Origin: Alphaproteobacteria bacterium
Lineage (GTDB): Bacteria; Pseudomonadota; Alphaproteobacteria; GCA-2731375
Reading direction: 5' to 3'
DNA: 64,000 bases
NCBI GenBank assembly: GCA_021776235.1
Contig: JAJFGG010000152.1
Span: 1-64,000 of the forward strand
Part shown: positions 53,005-62,538 of the stretch, piece by piece
Layout of the letters: each line of letters starts with the position of its first letter
Position numbering within the stretch: the stretch's first letter is position 1
Translations under genes and position numbers: made by a program
Notes under the pieces: generated by a model
Databases searched by the model: none
Told to the model about the DNA's origin: nothing
What the model saw: only the letters and a program-made list of their open reading frames with translations

Positions 53005-54434
53005 GACGTTATCTCCTTGGTTACAGGTATGGAGCCAATCTCGCCGGTGGCGGCCCAGCCGCCGATGACGGCGGAGAACATGCCCGCGCCGCCCCCCGCG
53101 CGAATGATATTCAAGCCGCCGGGGCGGAATTTTGGCAGGCTCTGGCCGGCCATTCTGGTGGGGATGCCTTCGGCGATGCCGCCCGCGCCGGCCACCAGGT
53201 CCGCGCCCGGTATCAGCAATAATTCATCGAGTTCACCTTTCAGCCTGGCCTTGCTCCAGCCCGCTGAATGAAAGACCCGTTCGTGTTCCGGCGAAACGAT
53301 TAGGAAGGCATCCCCCGCCATGACCATTTTCGGATGATCCACCACCCGCAGACAGGCCGCGAAGGTGCGGGCCAGGGAGTCAGGCGTACGGGATTTCTGA
53401 TCCGCCACCGCCTGTACGCCGTCGGCCGCGAACAGGGTCACCGTGGAGGCATCGGGGGCGAAGCCGCGCTCCACCGACAGGGAGTCCCAGTTCGAGCCCG
53501 CCTCGTCTTCGGCAAAGCAGAAGGTGTATTTGCCCGGGTTGCCCAGGCAGGCTCGGTCAATGCCGCCCGGCTTGCCGCCGCCCACGTTGCGGATCACCAG
53601 CTGCAGGGCGCGGCCAATGGTGGCGTTGGCCCGGTTGCCCTGGCCCAGGGCATTCTCGCGGCTGTTCATGCCGATCCTGCGGGCCATGGGGCCATTTACG
53701 ACCACCATGGGGCCGGCGAACATGGTGGTGCAGAGCAGGCCATGCATGCAGAATTCGTCGATCAGGGCGGCTTCCACGGCGGCCAGAACCACCGGCAGAT
53801 ACTCGGGCTTGCAGCCCGCCATGACCGCATTGATGGCAACCTTTTCTATCGTGCAGGGGGCCAGGTCGGGGGGGATGACGCCAACCACCTCGTCGGGTGC
53901 GCGAGTGGTGCCTTGCAACATGCGGTAAACCCGGGTTGGGGTCGGAGGTACGACGGGCAGGCCATCGCTCCATTCGCGGTCGAAACAGGCCTCGATTTCG
54001 TCTTCCAGGGGGGCGACTTCGATGCGGCGGGCGGCGATGGGCAGGTCGCCGAAGCGCATGGCCAGATCCTCGGCGATGCCCGGCTCGACACTTTTCGAGC
54101 CGCAGCCCGGACGATAGCCGGGCAAATCCTCGCCCAGATCGGCGATGCCGGTGAAATCCCGCCATTCGCCCCGCTCCCAGCCGACCAGACGCCCGACCTC
54201 CGTGCCGTCTTGCATGCGCAACAGGGTTGGCACGGTCTCTATCTCCAGCCGGAACGAGGCTTCCAACTCGCGATCGTCCAGGACCCCCGCGACCTGGGCC
54301 GGAAAATCAGGATCATCCTGGCTGTAAACCGTAATGCCGCCCGCCGCCAATTGCGCCAGGATCGGTTCAATCAGCACACAGGTCGGACAATCCTGTTTGA
54401 CCACGGCCACCAAGCCATTTGCAATTACGTCCAT
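53001..54434 (-). CDS. Thioredoxin-like domain fused to a large conserved domain; partner of UGSC protein
   Basis: The protein has 477 residues. The first 85 or so form a thioredoxin-like domain: VAVVKQDCPTCVLIEPILAQL with C16-P-T-C19, and the cis-Pro strand VPTLLRMQDGTEVGRLVG. The remaining 390 residues have several cysteines (PGYRPGCGSKSV, MAGCKPEY, FCMHGLLCTTMF) and Gly-rich runs (NVGGGKPGGI, RAGGGAGMFSAV), with no family I can name. No signal peptide is visible. Its 3' end overlaps the UGSC selenoprotein start by 4 bp. I infer that the CPTC domain passes electrons to or from the Sec-Gly-Ser-Cys centre. Confidence 0.8.
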   Translation of the reverse strand: MDVIANGLVAVVKQDCPTCVLIEPILAQLAAGGITVYSQDDPDFPAQVAGVLDDRELEASFRLEIETVPTLLRMQDGTEVGRLVGWERGEWRDFTGIADLGEDLPGYRPGCGSKSVEPGIAEDLAMRFGDLPIAARRIEVAPLEDEIEACFDREWSDGLPVVPPTPTRVYRMLQGTTRAPDEVVGVIPPDLAPCTIEKVAINAVMAGCKPEYLPVVLAAVEAALIDEFCMHGLLCTTMFAGPMVVVNGPMARRIGMNSRENALGQGNRANATIGRALQLVIRNVGGGKPGGIDRACLGNPGKYTFCFAEDEAGSNWDSLSVERGFAPDASTVTLFAADGVQAVADQKSRTPDSLARTFAACLRVVDHPKMVMAGDAFLIVSPEHERVFHSAGWSKARLKGELDELLLIPGADLVAGAGGIAEGIPTRMAGQSLPKFRPGGLNIIRAGGGAGMFSAVIGGWAATGEIGSIPVTKEITS

Positions 54435-54474
54435 CTATCGGGTTCCCATTTGACTGGCGCAAACCGTAGTCAAA

Positions 54475-54885
54475 TTAGATTGCCATGTCGATGGCGGCGG
54501 AAGGGATATCTGTTTGGGGAAAATCATTGCCTTTGTACAACAAAGGCAAATCCATCTGCTTCGCCAAGGCATATGAAAAACAGTCGCCGAAGTTCAATGA
54601 CGCCGCGTGGCCCATTCCTTTTCCATAGTGGCGGAAGGCATCGAATGCGATATCGGCCGTTTCCCTTGTAACGTCGATAATTTTGACGCCAAGATTCTCC
54701 ACAAATGCGTCTATTGCCAATTCCGCCCCTTCTCCGAAGCGGCGAAATAGCACAATGCGGGTCTCAAGCAGGGTCGCCGCGCTCATATAACAAACATCGG
54801 CGCTTACGACAATTTCACTGAGCGCCCGCTTTTCCGGTTCATTGCGCAATATGGCCACGATCGCGGACGAATCTATGACGATCAT
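54475..54885 (-). CDS. vapC: VapC-type PIN-domain toxin
   Basis: The protein has 136 residues. PIN-domain acidic residues are in place: D5 (MIVIDSSAIVAIL), E41 (LLETRIVLF), D101 (FGDCFSYALAK) and D121 (KGNDF). Such enzymes are Mg-dependent endoribonucleases that cut tRNA or rRNA and stop growth. The gene overlaps vapB by 4 bp, the usual antitoxin-first arrangement. Confidence 0.93.
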   Translation of the reverse strand: MIVIDSSAIVAILRNEPEKRALSEIVVSADVCYMSAATLLETRIVLFRRFGEGAELAIDAFVENLGVKIIDVTRETADIAFDAFRHYGKGMGHAASLNFGDCFSYALAKQMDLPLLYKGNDFPQTDIPSAAIDMAI

Positions 54886-55136
54886 TTGGGAAGGCCGAAT
54901 TCGTCGTATCCTATAATCTCGTCGGCGGTTCGGTCATCGAGCACGGGCAAGCTTGCACAATAGTCTGCAATCCGATTGAGTTTTTCGGCGACGCCCTTCC
55001 TTCGTTTCGATTTTTCGCAACGGATTAGCCGTTCCTCGATCGCCGTCTTGACCGCCTTGGCCATGGTTTCGCCCGTGAGATTGGCCAGTTTCCGGGCCAT
55101 CTCGTGGGTTTTCTCATCTTTGATATTCAGGGGCAT
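54882..55136 (-). CDS. vapB: VapB-type antitoxin
   Basis: The protein has 84 residues. MPLNIKDEKTHEMARKLANLTGETMAKAVKTAIEERL is the N-terminal ribbon-helix-helix-like region of the Rv0623-type VapB family, and the acidic C-terminus should wrap VapC. Its ribosome site AGGAGG lies inside a perfect palindrome at 55138-55177, pointing to autoregulation. Confidence 0.92.
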   Translation of the reverse strand: MPLNIKDEKTHEMARKLANLTGETMAKAVKTAIEERLIRCEKSKRRKGVAEKLNRIADYCASLPVLDDRTADEIIGYDEFGLPK

Positions 55137-55137
55137 T

Positions 55138-55177
55138 CAGGATTTCCTCCTATCCTGCAATATAGGAGGAAATCCTG
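55138..55177. promoter_or_regulatory. Perfect 16-bp palindrome, vapBC operator containing the vapB ribosome site
   Basis: CAGGATTTCCTCCTAT (55138-55153) and ATAGGAGGAAATCCTG (55162-55177) are exact reverse complements separated by 8 bases. It lies between the pheT stop (55183) and the vapB start codon (55136). On the vapB mRNA the second arm holds AGGAGGA, so besides binding VapBC as DNA, the RNA hairpin could hide the ribosome site or end pheT transcripts. Confidence 0.8.
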
Positions 55178-55182
55178 AAATC

Positions 55183-57594
55183 TCAACCCCGCAACACAGC
55201 GCCCGTGGCTTTGCCGACGGCGGCGACGATCTTGGCGGCGATGGCTTCGATCTCCGGGTCGGTCAGGGTGTTGTCCTTGGGCTCCAGGCGGGCGGTGATG
55301 GCAACGGACTTCTTGCCCTCGCCGATGCCCTGGCCGGTGTAGATGTCGAACACATTGACCTCCGCGATGAAGGCCTTGTCGGCGCCCTTGGCAGCCCGCA
55401 GGATGGCATCGGCGGTGGTGGCAAGATCGACCACGAAAGCGAAGTCGCGCTGGACCGAAGGCAGGTCGCTGACCAGCAGTTCCGCCCGGTTGCGGCTGGC
55501 CTTGGCCTTGGGCAGGGGGGCGTTGTCGAGCAACACTTCGAAGCCGGCCATGGGGCCGGTCACGTCCAGGCGGTCGAGAATACGGGGATGGATCTCGCCA
55601 AAGGCGGCCAGCAGGTTTTTCGGGCCCAGGCGCAGCACGCCGGAGCGGCCCGGATGGTACCATTCCGGCGCCTCGGCCGCGATCTGGACGCTGGCGGTGG
55701 GGGCGCCGATGGCTTCCAGCACGGCCAGGGCGTCGGCCTTGGCGTCGTAGGCATCCACGGCCCGGGGGGTTCCAGCCCAATGGCGCCGGGCGTTCCGGCC
55801 CCGGCGCAGACCGGTGGCGGCGAAGATCTGGCCCTTTGGCGTCGGGTCACTGTATTGGGGCCCAACCTCGAACAGCGCCACGTCGTCATGGCCCCGGTCC
55901 ACGTTGCGGCCTGCCGCCAGGATCAGATTGCCCAGTATGGAGGGGCGCATGGCATCCAGTTCCGAGGAAATGGGATTGGCCAACTGCAATTCGTCGCCGC
56001 CGCCGCCAAACAGTGTGGCGAAGCGGCGCGGCATGAAGGACCAGGTGACGCATTCCACCATGCCGCGGACGGCCAGGGCCCGTTTGGCCTGGGATGGGCG
56101 GCGCTGGGCCGTGGTCAGGGCCGGTTTGGCGGTCACGGACAGGCGGGGCAGGGGGGTGGACTGGATACGGTCAAAGCCGGCGATCCGCGCCACCTCTTCG
56201 ACAATGTCGGCCTCGCCATCGATATCGCTGCGCCAGGTCGGCGCGGTGACTTGCCAATGGCCGCCATCGCCGCCGTCGGCAATGCCAAAGCCCAGATCCG
56301 ACAGGATCGTCCGCTGTTCCGCCGCCTCTACCACAATGCCAATCAGTTCGTCGACCCGGGCCGGGCGGAAGTCGACCACCTTGGCCGGTCCTTCGGGCGT
56401 GCCGGCCAGGACGATGTGGGAGGTTTCCCCGCCGCACATTTCAAGCACTAGCCGGGTTGCTATTTCGATCCCGGGCTGGGCCATGGCCGGATCCACGCCG
56501 CGTTCAAAGCGGTAGCGGGCATCGCTTTCAATGCCAAGGCGCCGACCGGTGGCCGCCGTGCGGTGAGGATCGAACAGGGCCGCTTCCAGGAACATCTCGG
56601 TGGTCGCCTCGGTGCAGCCCGACGCCTCGCCGCCCATGACGCCGCCAAGGGCTTCCGGCCCATTCTGGTCGGCGATCACGGTAATCTCACCGTCCAGTTG
56701 GTAATCCTTGCCGTCCAGGGCCAGCATGCTTTCCCCCGGCCGGGCCATGCGGGCCTGGATGGGCCCGGTAACCTTGGCGGCATCAAAGACATGCAACGGC
56801 CGGCCCAGATCGTAGGTGACGTAGTTGGTCATATCGACCAGGGCCGAGATCGGGCGCAGGCCGATGGCCAGCAGGCGCCGGCGCAGCCATTCCGGGCTGG
56901 GGCCGTTCTTCAGGCCGCGAAAATGCCGGCCCACAAAGCAGGAACAGGCGCCGTCATACGCGGCCTCGAAATTCAATTCCACGGCAATGGGGCTGTCATA
57001 GGCGCCTGGGATGGCGGCTGCCTCCAGGGGCTTCAAGGTGCCCAGACCGGCCGCCGCCAGATCGCGGGCGATGCCGCGGACGCCCAGGCAATCCTGGCGG
57101 TTCGGTGTAACATTGATATCGATGACCGGATCGTCCAGGCCGGCCACTTCGGCAAACAGCGCGCCGAGGGGGGCGTCTTCCGCCAGTTCGATGATGCCGT
57201 CATGTTCATCGCTCAGGCCCATTTCACGCTCGGAACAGAGCATGCCGTTAGAGTCTTCGCCGCGTATATTGGACGGCTTCAACAACATGCCGGTACCGGG
57301 AATGGTGGTGCCCGACGGCGCGAAGACGCCTTTCATGCCGGTGCGCGCGTTGGGCGCGCCGCAGACCACCTGAACCTGTTCCGCGCCCGTATCGACCAGG
57401 CAGACGCGCAGACGGTCGGCGTTCGGATGCTGTTTGGCCTCGATGACATAGCCGACCGTAAAGGGCGCCAGATCGGCGGCGCGGTCTTCCACGGCTTCCA
57501 GTTCCAGGCCGATGGCGGTCAGCTTTTCGGTAATCTCGGCCAGGGAGGCGTCGGTTTCCAGATGCTCTTTCAACCAGGACAGGGTGAACTTCAT
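55183..57594 (-). CDS. pheT: Phenylalanyl-tRNA synthetase beta subunit
   Basis: The protein has 803 residues from ATG 57594 ([12 protein letters not shown]), overlapping the pheS stop by 4 bp; the frame extends upstream into pheS but that part is not coding. Domains in order: EMAP-type tRNA-binding (about 40-150, [20 protein letters not shown]), B3/B4 editing (about 215-380), B5 (about 400-475), the catalytic-like core, and the C-terminal ferredoxin-fold anticodon-binding domain ([18 protein letters not shown]). It charges tRNA-Phe with PheS. Confidence 0.97.
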   Translation of the reverse strand: MKFTLSWLKEHLETDASLAEITEKLTAIGLELEAVEDRAADLAPFTVGYVIEAKQHPNADRLRVCLVDTGAEQVQVVCGAPNARTGMKGVFAPSGTTIPGTGMLLKPSNIRGEDSNGMLCSEREMGLSDEHDGIIELAEDAPLGALFAEVAGLDDPVIDINVTPNRQDCLGVRGIARDLAAAGLGTLKPLEAAAIPGAYDSPIAVELNFEAAYDGACSCFVGRHFRGLKNGPSPEWLRRRLLAIGLRPISALVDMTNYVTYDLGRPLHVFDAAKVTGPIQARMARPGESMLALDGKDYQLDGEITVIADQNGPEALGGVMGGEASGCTEATTEMFLEAALFDPHRTAATGRRLGIESDARYRFERGVDPAMAQPGIEIATRLVLEMCGGETSHIVLAGTPEGPAKVVDFRPARVDELIGIVVEAAEQRTILSDLGFGIADGGDGGHWQVTAPTWRSDIDGEADIVEEVARIAGFDRIQSTPLPRLSVTAKPALTTAQRRPSQAKRALAVRGMVECVTWSFMPRRFATLFGGGGDELQLANPISSELDAMRPSILGNLILAAGRNVDRGHDDVALFEVGPQYSDPTPKGQIFAATGLRRGRNARRHWAGTPRAVDAYDAKADALAVLEAIGAPTASVQIAAEAPEWYHPGRSGVLRLGPKNLLAAFGEIHPRILDRLDVTGPMAGFEVLLDNAPLPKAKASRNRAELLVSDLPSVQRDFAFVVDLATTADAILRAAKGADKAFIAEVNVFDIYTGQGIGEGKKSVAITARLEPKDNTLTDPEIEAIAAKIVAAVGKATGAVLRG

Positions 57595-58670
57595 CGCGAC
57601 AGCCCCCCCGACATGGTGGGCACATCCAGGGGCACAAAGCCGTAGTGGTGCAGCCAGCGCAGGTCGCAATCGAAAAAGGCCCGCAAATCGGGAATGCCGT
57701 ATTTCAGCATGGCGATACGGTCGATCCCCATGCCCCAGGCGAAACCCTGCCATTCGCCGGGGTCGACGCCGCAGGCCTCCAGAACCCGGGGGTTGACCAT
57801 GCCGCAGCCCAGGATCTCCAGCCAGTCATCGCCCTCGCCGATGCGCAACGTACCGCTTTCGTAGGAGCAGCCGATGTCCACCTCGGCCGATGGTTCCGTA
57901 AAGGGGAAATAGCTGGGGCGAAAGCGCATGCGCACGTTGTCGACCTCGAAAAACGCCTGGCAAAAGGCTTCCAGGGTGCCCTTCAAATGGCCCATGTGGA
58001 TGTCGCGGCCAATTACCAGGCCTTCGATCTGATGGAACATGGGCGTGTGGGTCTGATCGGAGTCCGAGCGGTAGGTGCGGCCGGGCACCACGATCCGGTG
58101 CGGCGGCGGCGTATCCTGCATGGTGCGGATCTGCACCGGCGAGGTATGGGTGCGCAGCACCATGGGCATGCCGTCGTCCCGTTGCGGCAAATAGAAAGTA
58201 TCCTGCATTTGCCGGGCCGGGTGCTCGGGCGGAATGTTCAGGGCGGTGAAATTGTGAAAGTCGTCTTCGATATCCGGCCCCTCGGCGATGGTGAAACCCA
58301 TATCGGCAAAGATTGCGGCGATTTCATCCATCACCTGGCTGACAGGATGGATGCGGCCCTGGGCCTGCTGGCGGACCGGCAGGGTAACATCGATGCCCTC
58401 GCTGACCAGGCGGGCCTCCAGATCCGCTTCATGCAGGCTTTGCCGCCGCGCCTCGATGGCTTCCGCCACCAGATCCTTGATCTGGTTCAACGAGGCGCCG
58501 GCCTCGCGCCGCTGCTCGGGGGTCAGTTGGCCCAGGCCTTTCATCTGGGCCGTGATCCGGCCTTTCTTGCCCAAGGTGGCGACGCGTGTCGTCTCCAGGC
58601 CGGCAAGGTCGGCGGCGGCGGCCACTTCGGCCAAAAGCTCGTCCCGCAGGGCGTCAATATCGCTTGTCAT
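57591..58670 (-). CDS. pheS: Phenylalanyl-tRNA synthetase alpha subunit
   Basis: The protein has 359 residues from ATG 58670 ([13 protein letters not shown]); longer starts at 58709 or 58751 lack support. After an N-terminal coiled coil come class II motifs: [11 protein letters not shown]-like [16 protein letters not shown], motif 2 [40 protein letters not shown], and motif 3 [18 protein letters not shown]. It is the catalytic subunit and is translationally coupled to pheT. Confidence 0.97.
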   Translation of the reverse strand: MTSDIDALRDELLAEVAAAADLAGLETTRVATLGKKGRITAQMKGLGQLTPEQRREAGASLNQIKDLVAEAIEARRQSLHEADLEARLVSEGIDVTLPVRQQAQGRIHPVSQVMDEIAAIFADMGFTIAEGPDIEDDFHNFTALNIPPEHPARQMQDTFYLPQRDDGMPMVLRTHTSPVQIRTMQDTPPPHRIVVPGRTYRSDSDQTHTPMFHQIEGLVIGRDIHMGHLKGTLEAFCQAFFEVDNVRMRFRPSYFPFTEPSAEVDIGCSYESGTLRIGEGDDWLEILGCGMVNPRVLEACGVDPGEWQGFAWGMGIDRIAMLKYGIPDLRAFFDCDLRWLHHYGFVPLDVPTMSGGLSR

Positions 58671-58811
58671 TGTTTCGCTTTCACGCAATCGGGTTGCGGT
58701 TATATCCATATGCCAACGGAAACAGGGAGCCGTCCTCGGACAGGCCCCCATTTCTCGTGACTTGGTAATGTTGTCGGGGCCCGATCTTCAGATCGAAGGC
58801 CCGGTCTTGGT

Positions 58812-59168
58812 TCAGGCCAATGCGGCCTGCGCCTGGTCGACCAGGGCCTTGAACGCCTCAGGCTCGCGGACGGCGAGATCGGCCAGGACTTTCCGGTCAA
58901 TCTCGATACCCGCCTGCTTGAGGCCGCTCATAAATCGGGCGTAGTTGACACCATGTTCCCGGCTGGCCGCGTTGATCCGTTGGATCCACAGGGCGCGGAA
59001 AGTACGCTTGCGGACGCGGCGGTCGCGATAGGCGTATTGCCCCGCTTTTTCGACCGCCTGCTTGGCAATGCGAATGGTGTTCTTGCGCCGGCCCTGATAG
59101 CCGGAGGCCTGAGCCAGAACTTTTTTGTGTTTGGCGTGAGATGTCACGCCGCGTTTTACGCGCGCCAT
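58812..59168 (-). CDS. rplT: Ribosomal protein L20
   Basis: The protein has 118 residues, full length for L20. It starts [18 protein letters not shown] and contains [29 protein letters not shown] and [20 protein letters not shown]. It binds 23S rRNA early in 50S assembly. It is 18 bp downstream of rpmI and upstream of pheS on the same strand. Confidence 0.98.
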   Translation of the reverse strand: MARVKRGVTSHAKHKKVLAQASGYQGRRKNTIRIAKQAVEKAGQYAYRDRRVRKRTFRALWIQRINAASREHGVNYARFMSGLKQAGIEIDRKVLADLAVREPEAFKALVDQAQAALA

Positions 59169-59186
59169 TTTGTGCTACTCCCAGCC

Positions 59187-59384
59187 TCAGCCGTAGGGCA
59201 TGAATTTTTTGATGATCTTGGCATCCGCATCGGACAGCAGGGTGGTGCCGCGATGTTCACGGATCTGCTTGTTCGTGCGTTTGATCATGCCATGCTGTTT
59301 GCCGGCGTGGGAACGGCGAACCTTGCCTGTTCCCGTCAGGCTAAAGCGCTTTTTCACGCTCGATTTGGTCTTCATCTTGGGCAT
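59187..59384 (-). CDS. rpmI: Ribosomal protein L35
   Basis: The protein has 65 residues from ATG 59384 ([14 protein letters not shown]), preceded by GGGAGGA; the frame continues upstream without coding character. The typical L35 body [23 protein letters not shown] and the ending FMPYG are present. infC, often the gene before rpmI, is not found upstream here. Confidence 0.97.
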   Translation of the reverse strand: MPKMKTKSSVKKRFSLTGTGKVRRSHAGKQHGMIKRTNKQIREHRGTTLLSDADAKIIKKFMPYG

Positions 59385-59720
59385 TTTTGATCCTCCCATA
59401 GAGTAGGATATGTCAAGTAAATCGGTGGCCAGGCATGCCCCGGGCCTTGGCCCGCGCCGGCGCACCGCGAAGAAGGCCGGTTTATAACGCCCGCGCCGGG
59501 GCTTCGCAAGCGATGTTTCAGTCCTGCAAAGGCGCAGAGCGAAACAGGATTATCCGGCAATCTTCGAACATTCTGCCTTTTTGCTTTGGTACCTTGGTTA
59601 TGATGACGTCGCCACCTAAGATGCTTGCAAGGGCGAACCGGCGCGCTTGGAAAAGGGACCGGTAAAATCCTGCCGAGAGTTTGTGCGGCATATCTCAATA
59701 GCAGCATGGGGAGATAACGA
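59385..59720. other. Divergent promoter region of rpmI-rplT-pheST and the hydrolase gene
   Basis: No gene is supported. The leader of the ribosomal-protein operon probably starts here. A GC-rich inverted stretch around 59450-59500 could fold, but I cannot identify an L20 or tRNA-Phe leader motif with confidence. Confidence 0.4.
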
Positions 59721-60416
59721 ATGGGCCAGGAAATAGAGATCAGCGCGACCGGCGGCGGTGTCTTCGCCGCCTATCTGGCCCTGCCCGCGGCCACGCCGGC
59801 GCCGGGCATCGTCCTGTTGCCGGAGGTCTTCAACACCAATGATCATATCCGCTCGGTCGTCGACGGTTACGCCGCCGAAGGCTTCACCGTCGTCGCGCCG
59901 GACGTCTACTGGCGCCAGGAGGCCGGCTGCTATCTACCCTATACCGACGAGGGGCGGGCCAAGGCGCAGGCGCTGCGCGCCGATCTGGACACCGATCAAT
60001 TCGCCGATGACCTGGCCGATGCGATTGCCGCCCTGAAAGCGCGGCCCGAGTGCACCGGCAAGGTCGGGGTGATGGGCTTTTGCCTGGGCGGCAAATTCGC
60101 TTATCTCTCCGCCGTGCGGCACGGGATCGACGCCGCGGTGAGTTATTATGGCGTACAGATCGATCAGTATCTGGATGAAGCCGACAACCTGAATTGTCCG
60201 GTCCTGATGCATTTTGCCGGTATCGATCCGCACGTGCCCCAGGCCGAGGTTGATGCGATCCAGGCGCGCATGGGGGCCTGGGACAATGTAGACATTCATG
60301 TCTATCCCGGCGCCGAGCACGGGTTTAACCGCCACGGCTATCCATCTTACAGCGAAGCGGCGGCGGCACCGGCGCGGGCGCGCAGCCTGGCCCATCTTCG
60401 CGGGCTGTTGGGCTGA
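59721..60416 (+). CDS. Dienelactone hydrolase-family protein
   Basis: The protein has 231 residues. The triad is C121 (GFCLGGKF), D169 (FAGIDPHV) and H200 (GAEHGFN), with E36 in LLPEVF, as in carboxymethylenebutenolidase. It hydrolyses dienelactones or similar esters in the cytoplasm. GGGGAGA precedes the ATG. It is 51 bp upstream of an oxidoreductase gene and probably co-transcribed with it. Confidence 0.93.
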   Translation: MGQEIEISATGGGVFAAYLALPAATPAPGIVLLPEVFNTNDHIRSVVDGYAAEGFTVVAPDVYWRQEAGCYLPYTDEGRAKAQALRADLDTDQFADDLADAIAALKARPECTGKVGVMGFCLGGKFAYLSAVRHGIDAAVSYYGVQIDQYLDEADNLNCPVLMHFAGIDPHVPQAEVDAIQARMGAWDNVDIHVYPGAEHGFNRHGYPSYSEAAAAPARARSLAHLRGLLG

Positions 60417-60467
60417 CACGGAGTAATTGGTTTTGATCCGGGAATTGCCGGTGCAGGGAGACGAAGC

Positions 60468-61403
60468 ATGAAAGCAGTGGTGACGAACGCCAAGGCGACG
60501 GGCTGCCTTGAACTGGGCGAGGTGGCGGAGCCGCAGGCTGACTCCAACGAGGCGGTAATCGCTGTCAGCGCGTTCTCGCTCAATCGGGGTGAACTGCGAC
60601 GCGCCGAAGCGGCGCCGGACGGCACGCAAATCGGCTGGGACCTGACCGGTGTGGTCCGAAACACTGCCCGCGACGGCAGCGGCCCGCCCGAGGGTGCGCG
60701 GGTGGTCGGATTTTCCCGCCGTATGCAGGGCTGGGCGCAGTTCGTGGCCCTGCCGACGGCGGATTTCGCGGTCATTCCCGACGCGGTCAGTGACAGCGAC
60801 GCAGCGACATTGCCGGTCGCCGGGCTGACCGCGCTTTACGCTCTGGAACGCTGTGAGCGGCTATTGGGCAGCAAAATTCTGGTCACGGGGGCAAGCGGCG
60901 GCGTCGGCTATTTCGCCTGCCAGCTGGCGCGGTTGATGGGGGCACAGGTGACGGCGCAACTGCGCCGCCCGGACTTCGCAGACATGGTGCGGGCCACCGG
61001 GGTCGATGACGTCGTCATTTCCCCTGACGGTTCCGGCTTTGGCGCGCACGGCAAATTCCGCGGGATCATCGACGGCGTTGGCGGCCAGGTGCTGTCCAGG
61101 CTTCTGTCCCGGCTGGACGAACGCGGCCGGGCCATTCTTTATGGCGTCAGTGGCGGTCCCGAAACCACATTGGCGGTGCGCGAGCTGATGTCCACCGGCG
61201 ACGGCCGCATCGAAGGCTTCCATCTGTACCGAGAATCCGAAATCGAATCCGCGGCCAAAGGGCTGGACCGCCTGTTGCTGCTTTTGGCCGACCAACGCCT
61301 GACGACCCACATACCTGTCACCGGGAGCTGGGAGACCATAGGCGAGACGGCGGCACGCTTGATCGGCCGCGATTTCGCCGGCAAGGCCGTTCTTACGATC
61401 TGA
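60468..61403 (+). CDS. Zinc-free quinone oxidoreductase-like MDR enzyme
   Basis: The protein has 311 residues. The GroES-like N-terminal half (MKAVVTNAKATGCLELGEV, AFSLNRGELRRAE, GWDLTGVV) is followed by a Rossmann half with VTGASGGVGYFACQLARLMGAQVTA at about 142-166. No catalytic zinc ligands are seen, which fits NADPH:quinone reductases. It follows the dienelactone hydrolase with a clear ribosome site (AGGGAGA). Confidence 0.88.
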   Translation: MKAVVTNAKATGCLELGEVAEPQADSNEAVIAVSAFSLNRGELRRAEAAPDGTQIGWDLTGVVRNTARDGSGPPEGARVVGFSRRMQGWAQFVALPTADFAVIPDAVSDSDAATLPVAGLTALYALERCERLLGSKILVTGASGGVGYFACQLARLMGAQVTAQLRRPDFADMVRATGVDDVVISPDGSGFGAHGKFRGIIDGVGGQVLSRLLSRLDERGRAILYGVSGGPETTLAVRELMSTGDGRIEGFHLYRESEIESAAKGLDRLLLLLADQRLTTHIPVTGSWETIGETAARLIGRDFAGKAVLTI

Positions 61404-61427
61404 ACAGTCGCCCTCGTGTGCTTCGGC

Positions 61428-62342
61428 TTAAAGTGGATCCCTGGCCCAGCCATCCAGGATCGCGCGCAGCGCGGCGACGAAGGCCAGGGGTTGATCCAAC
61501 ATGACGTGATGATGGGCCTCGGGAATTTCCACCACCGGCGCCTTCGGGCCCATTATCGATGACATGTAGGTAACGGTTCGCCGCGAGACAATGGCGCTTT
61601 TGTCGCCATAAATCAGCGCGGCCCGGCATGCCAACGCCTTGAGCTCTTCGTCATAGGGCTCCCCGAAGCGCCGGGAGCCCATGACCTTGAAATCGAATTT
61701 CCAGGTCCAGCCGCCCTCAACTTGCTTGACCGAGGTACGGGCAATGAAATCCGTGATAAAGGCGTTCTCGCAGGGTTGCTCGGGCATCAGGCGAAAACGC
61801 GCCAGCGCGGTCGACAGGTCAGCGTGGATGCTGGGCCCGGATCTGGACGGCGGCGCCGGCTTGGGCAGGGGCGTGTCAGTGGGGTCCTGCACCGGGGAAT
61901 CAACGATCACGGTCCCTGACAACGCCGCACCGTGTTCCGCGCCGTACTTCATGGCGATGAGGCCGCCAAAGCTGTGACCGACGACCACCGGGCGCGGCCC
62001 AAGGCCGCTGTGGTCCAGGACGGCACCAATTTCCCGCGCCCAGGTATCAGGGAGATAGGTTTCGCGGGCGCCGCTGTCGCCCATGCCCGATAGATCAATG
62101 GCCGCGACCCGATAAGACGCCGCGAAAAAGGGTGCAATGAAACGCCACCAGTTGGCATGCGCGCCGCCGCCATGAACAAACAGCAGGCCCGGACGATTAT
62201 CGTCTTGCGCGCCATTATTGGCGTCAAACCAGGTCAAATAGTGGACGGCACAACCTTCCACATCGACAAACCGCGAATAGGCCGGATGATCGATGGCGCG
62301 CTGGAACCAGTCAGGTGCGTTGGGCGTCGTTTGGTTCTGCAT
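61428..62342 (-). CDS. Alpha/beta-hydrolase
   Basis: The protein has 304 residues from ATG 62342 (MQNQTTPNAPDWF); the frame runs 50 codons further but reads unlike protein there. The oxyanion loop is LLFVHGGGAHANWW, the nucleophile elbow VVVGHSFGGLIAM, and the catalytic His is in PEAHHHVMLDQP near the end. Substrate unknown. It is convergent with the quinone oxidoreductase gene. Confidence 0.9.
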   Translation of the reverse strand: MQNQTTPNAPDWFQRAIDHPAYSRFVDVEGCAVHYLTWFDANNGAQDDNRPGLLFVHGGGAHANWWRFIAPFFAASYRVAAIDLSGMGDSGARETYLPDTWAREIGAVLDHSGLGPRPVVVGHSFGGLIAMKYGAEHGAALSGTVIVDSPVQDPTDTPLPKPAPPSRSGPSIHADLSTALARFRLMPEQPCENAFITDFIARTSVKQVEGGWTWKFDFKVMGSRRFGEPYDEELKALACRAALIYGDKSAIVSRRTVTYMSSIMGPKAPVVEIPEAHHHVMLDQPLAFVAALRAILDGWARDPL

Positions 62343-62538
62343 TACATTTATCGTGACCAGGTGAATTGATGGCTGCGGGGCGCTTGGCAAAACGGCGCAA
62401 CCCCGCGCGGGCCGGTCGTTTCCAAATACCTGCGCCAATATGCTCGGGAAATCCAGCCGAGACAAGACGAGGTACGCCCGAGCCCGGCCCACGCGGCGCC
62501 ATGGTTGTCCGCCACGGATTTAAAGGCTATCAGGGGAA

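Noticed and set aside
53334-54671. 445-codon plus-strand ORF opposite the thioredoxin-like gene
   Set aside because: It is an antisense shadow of the 53001-54434 gene, which has CPTC and coupled translation.
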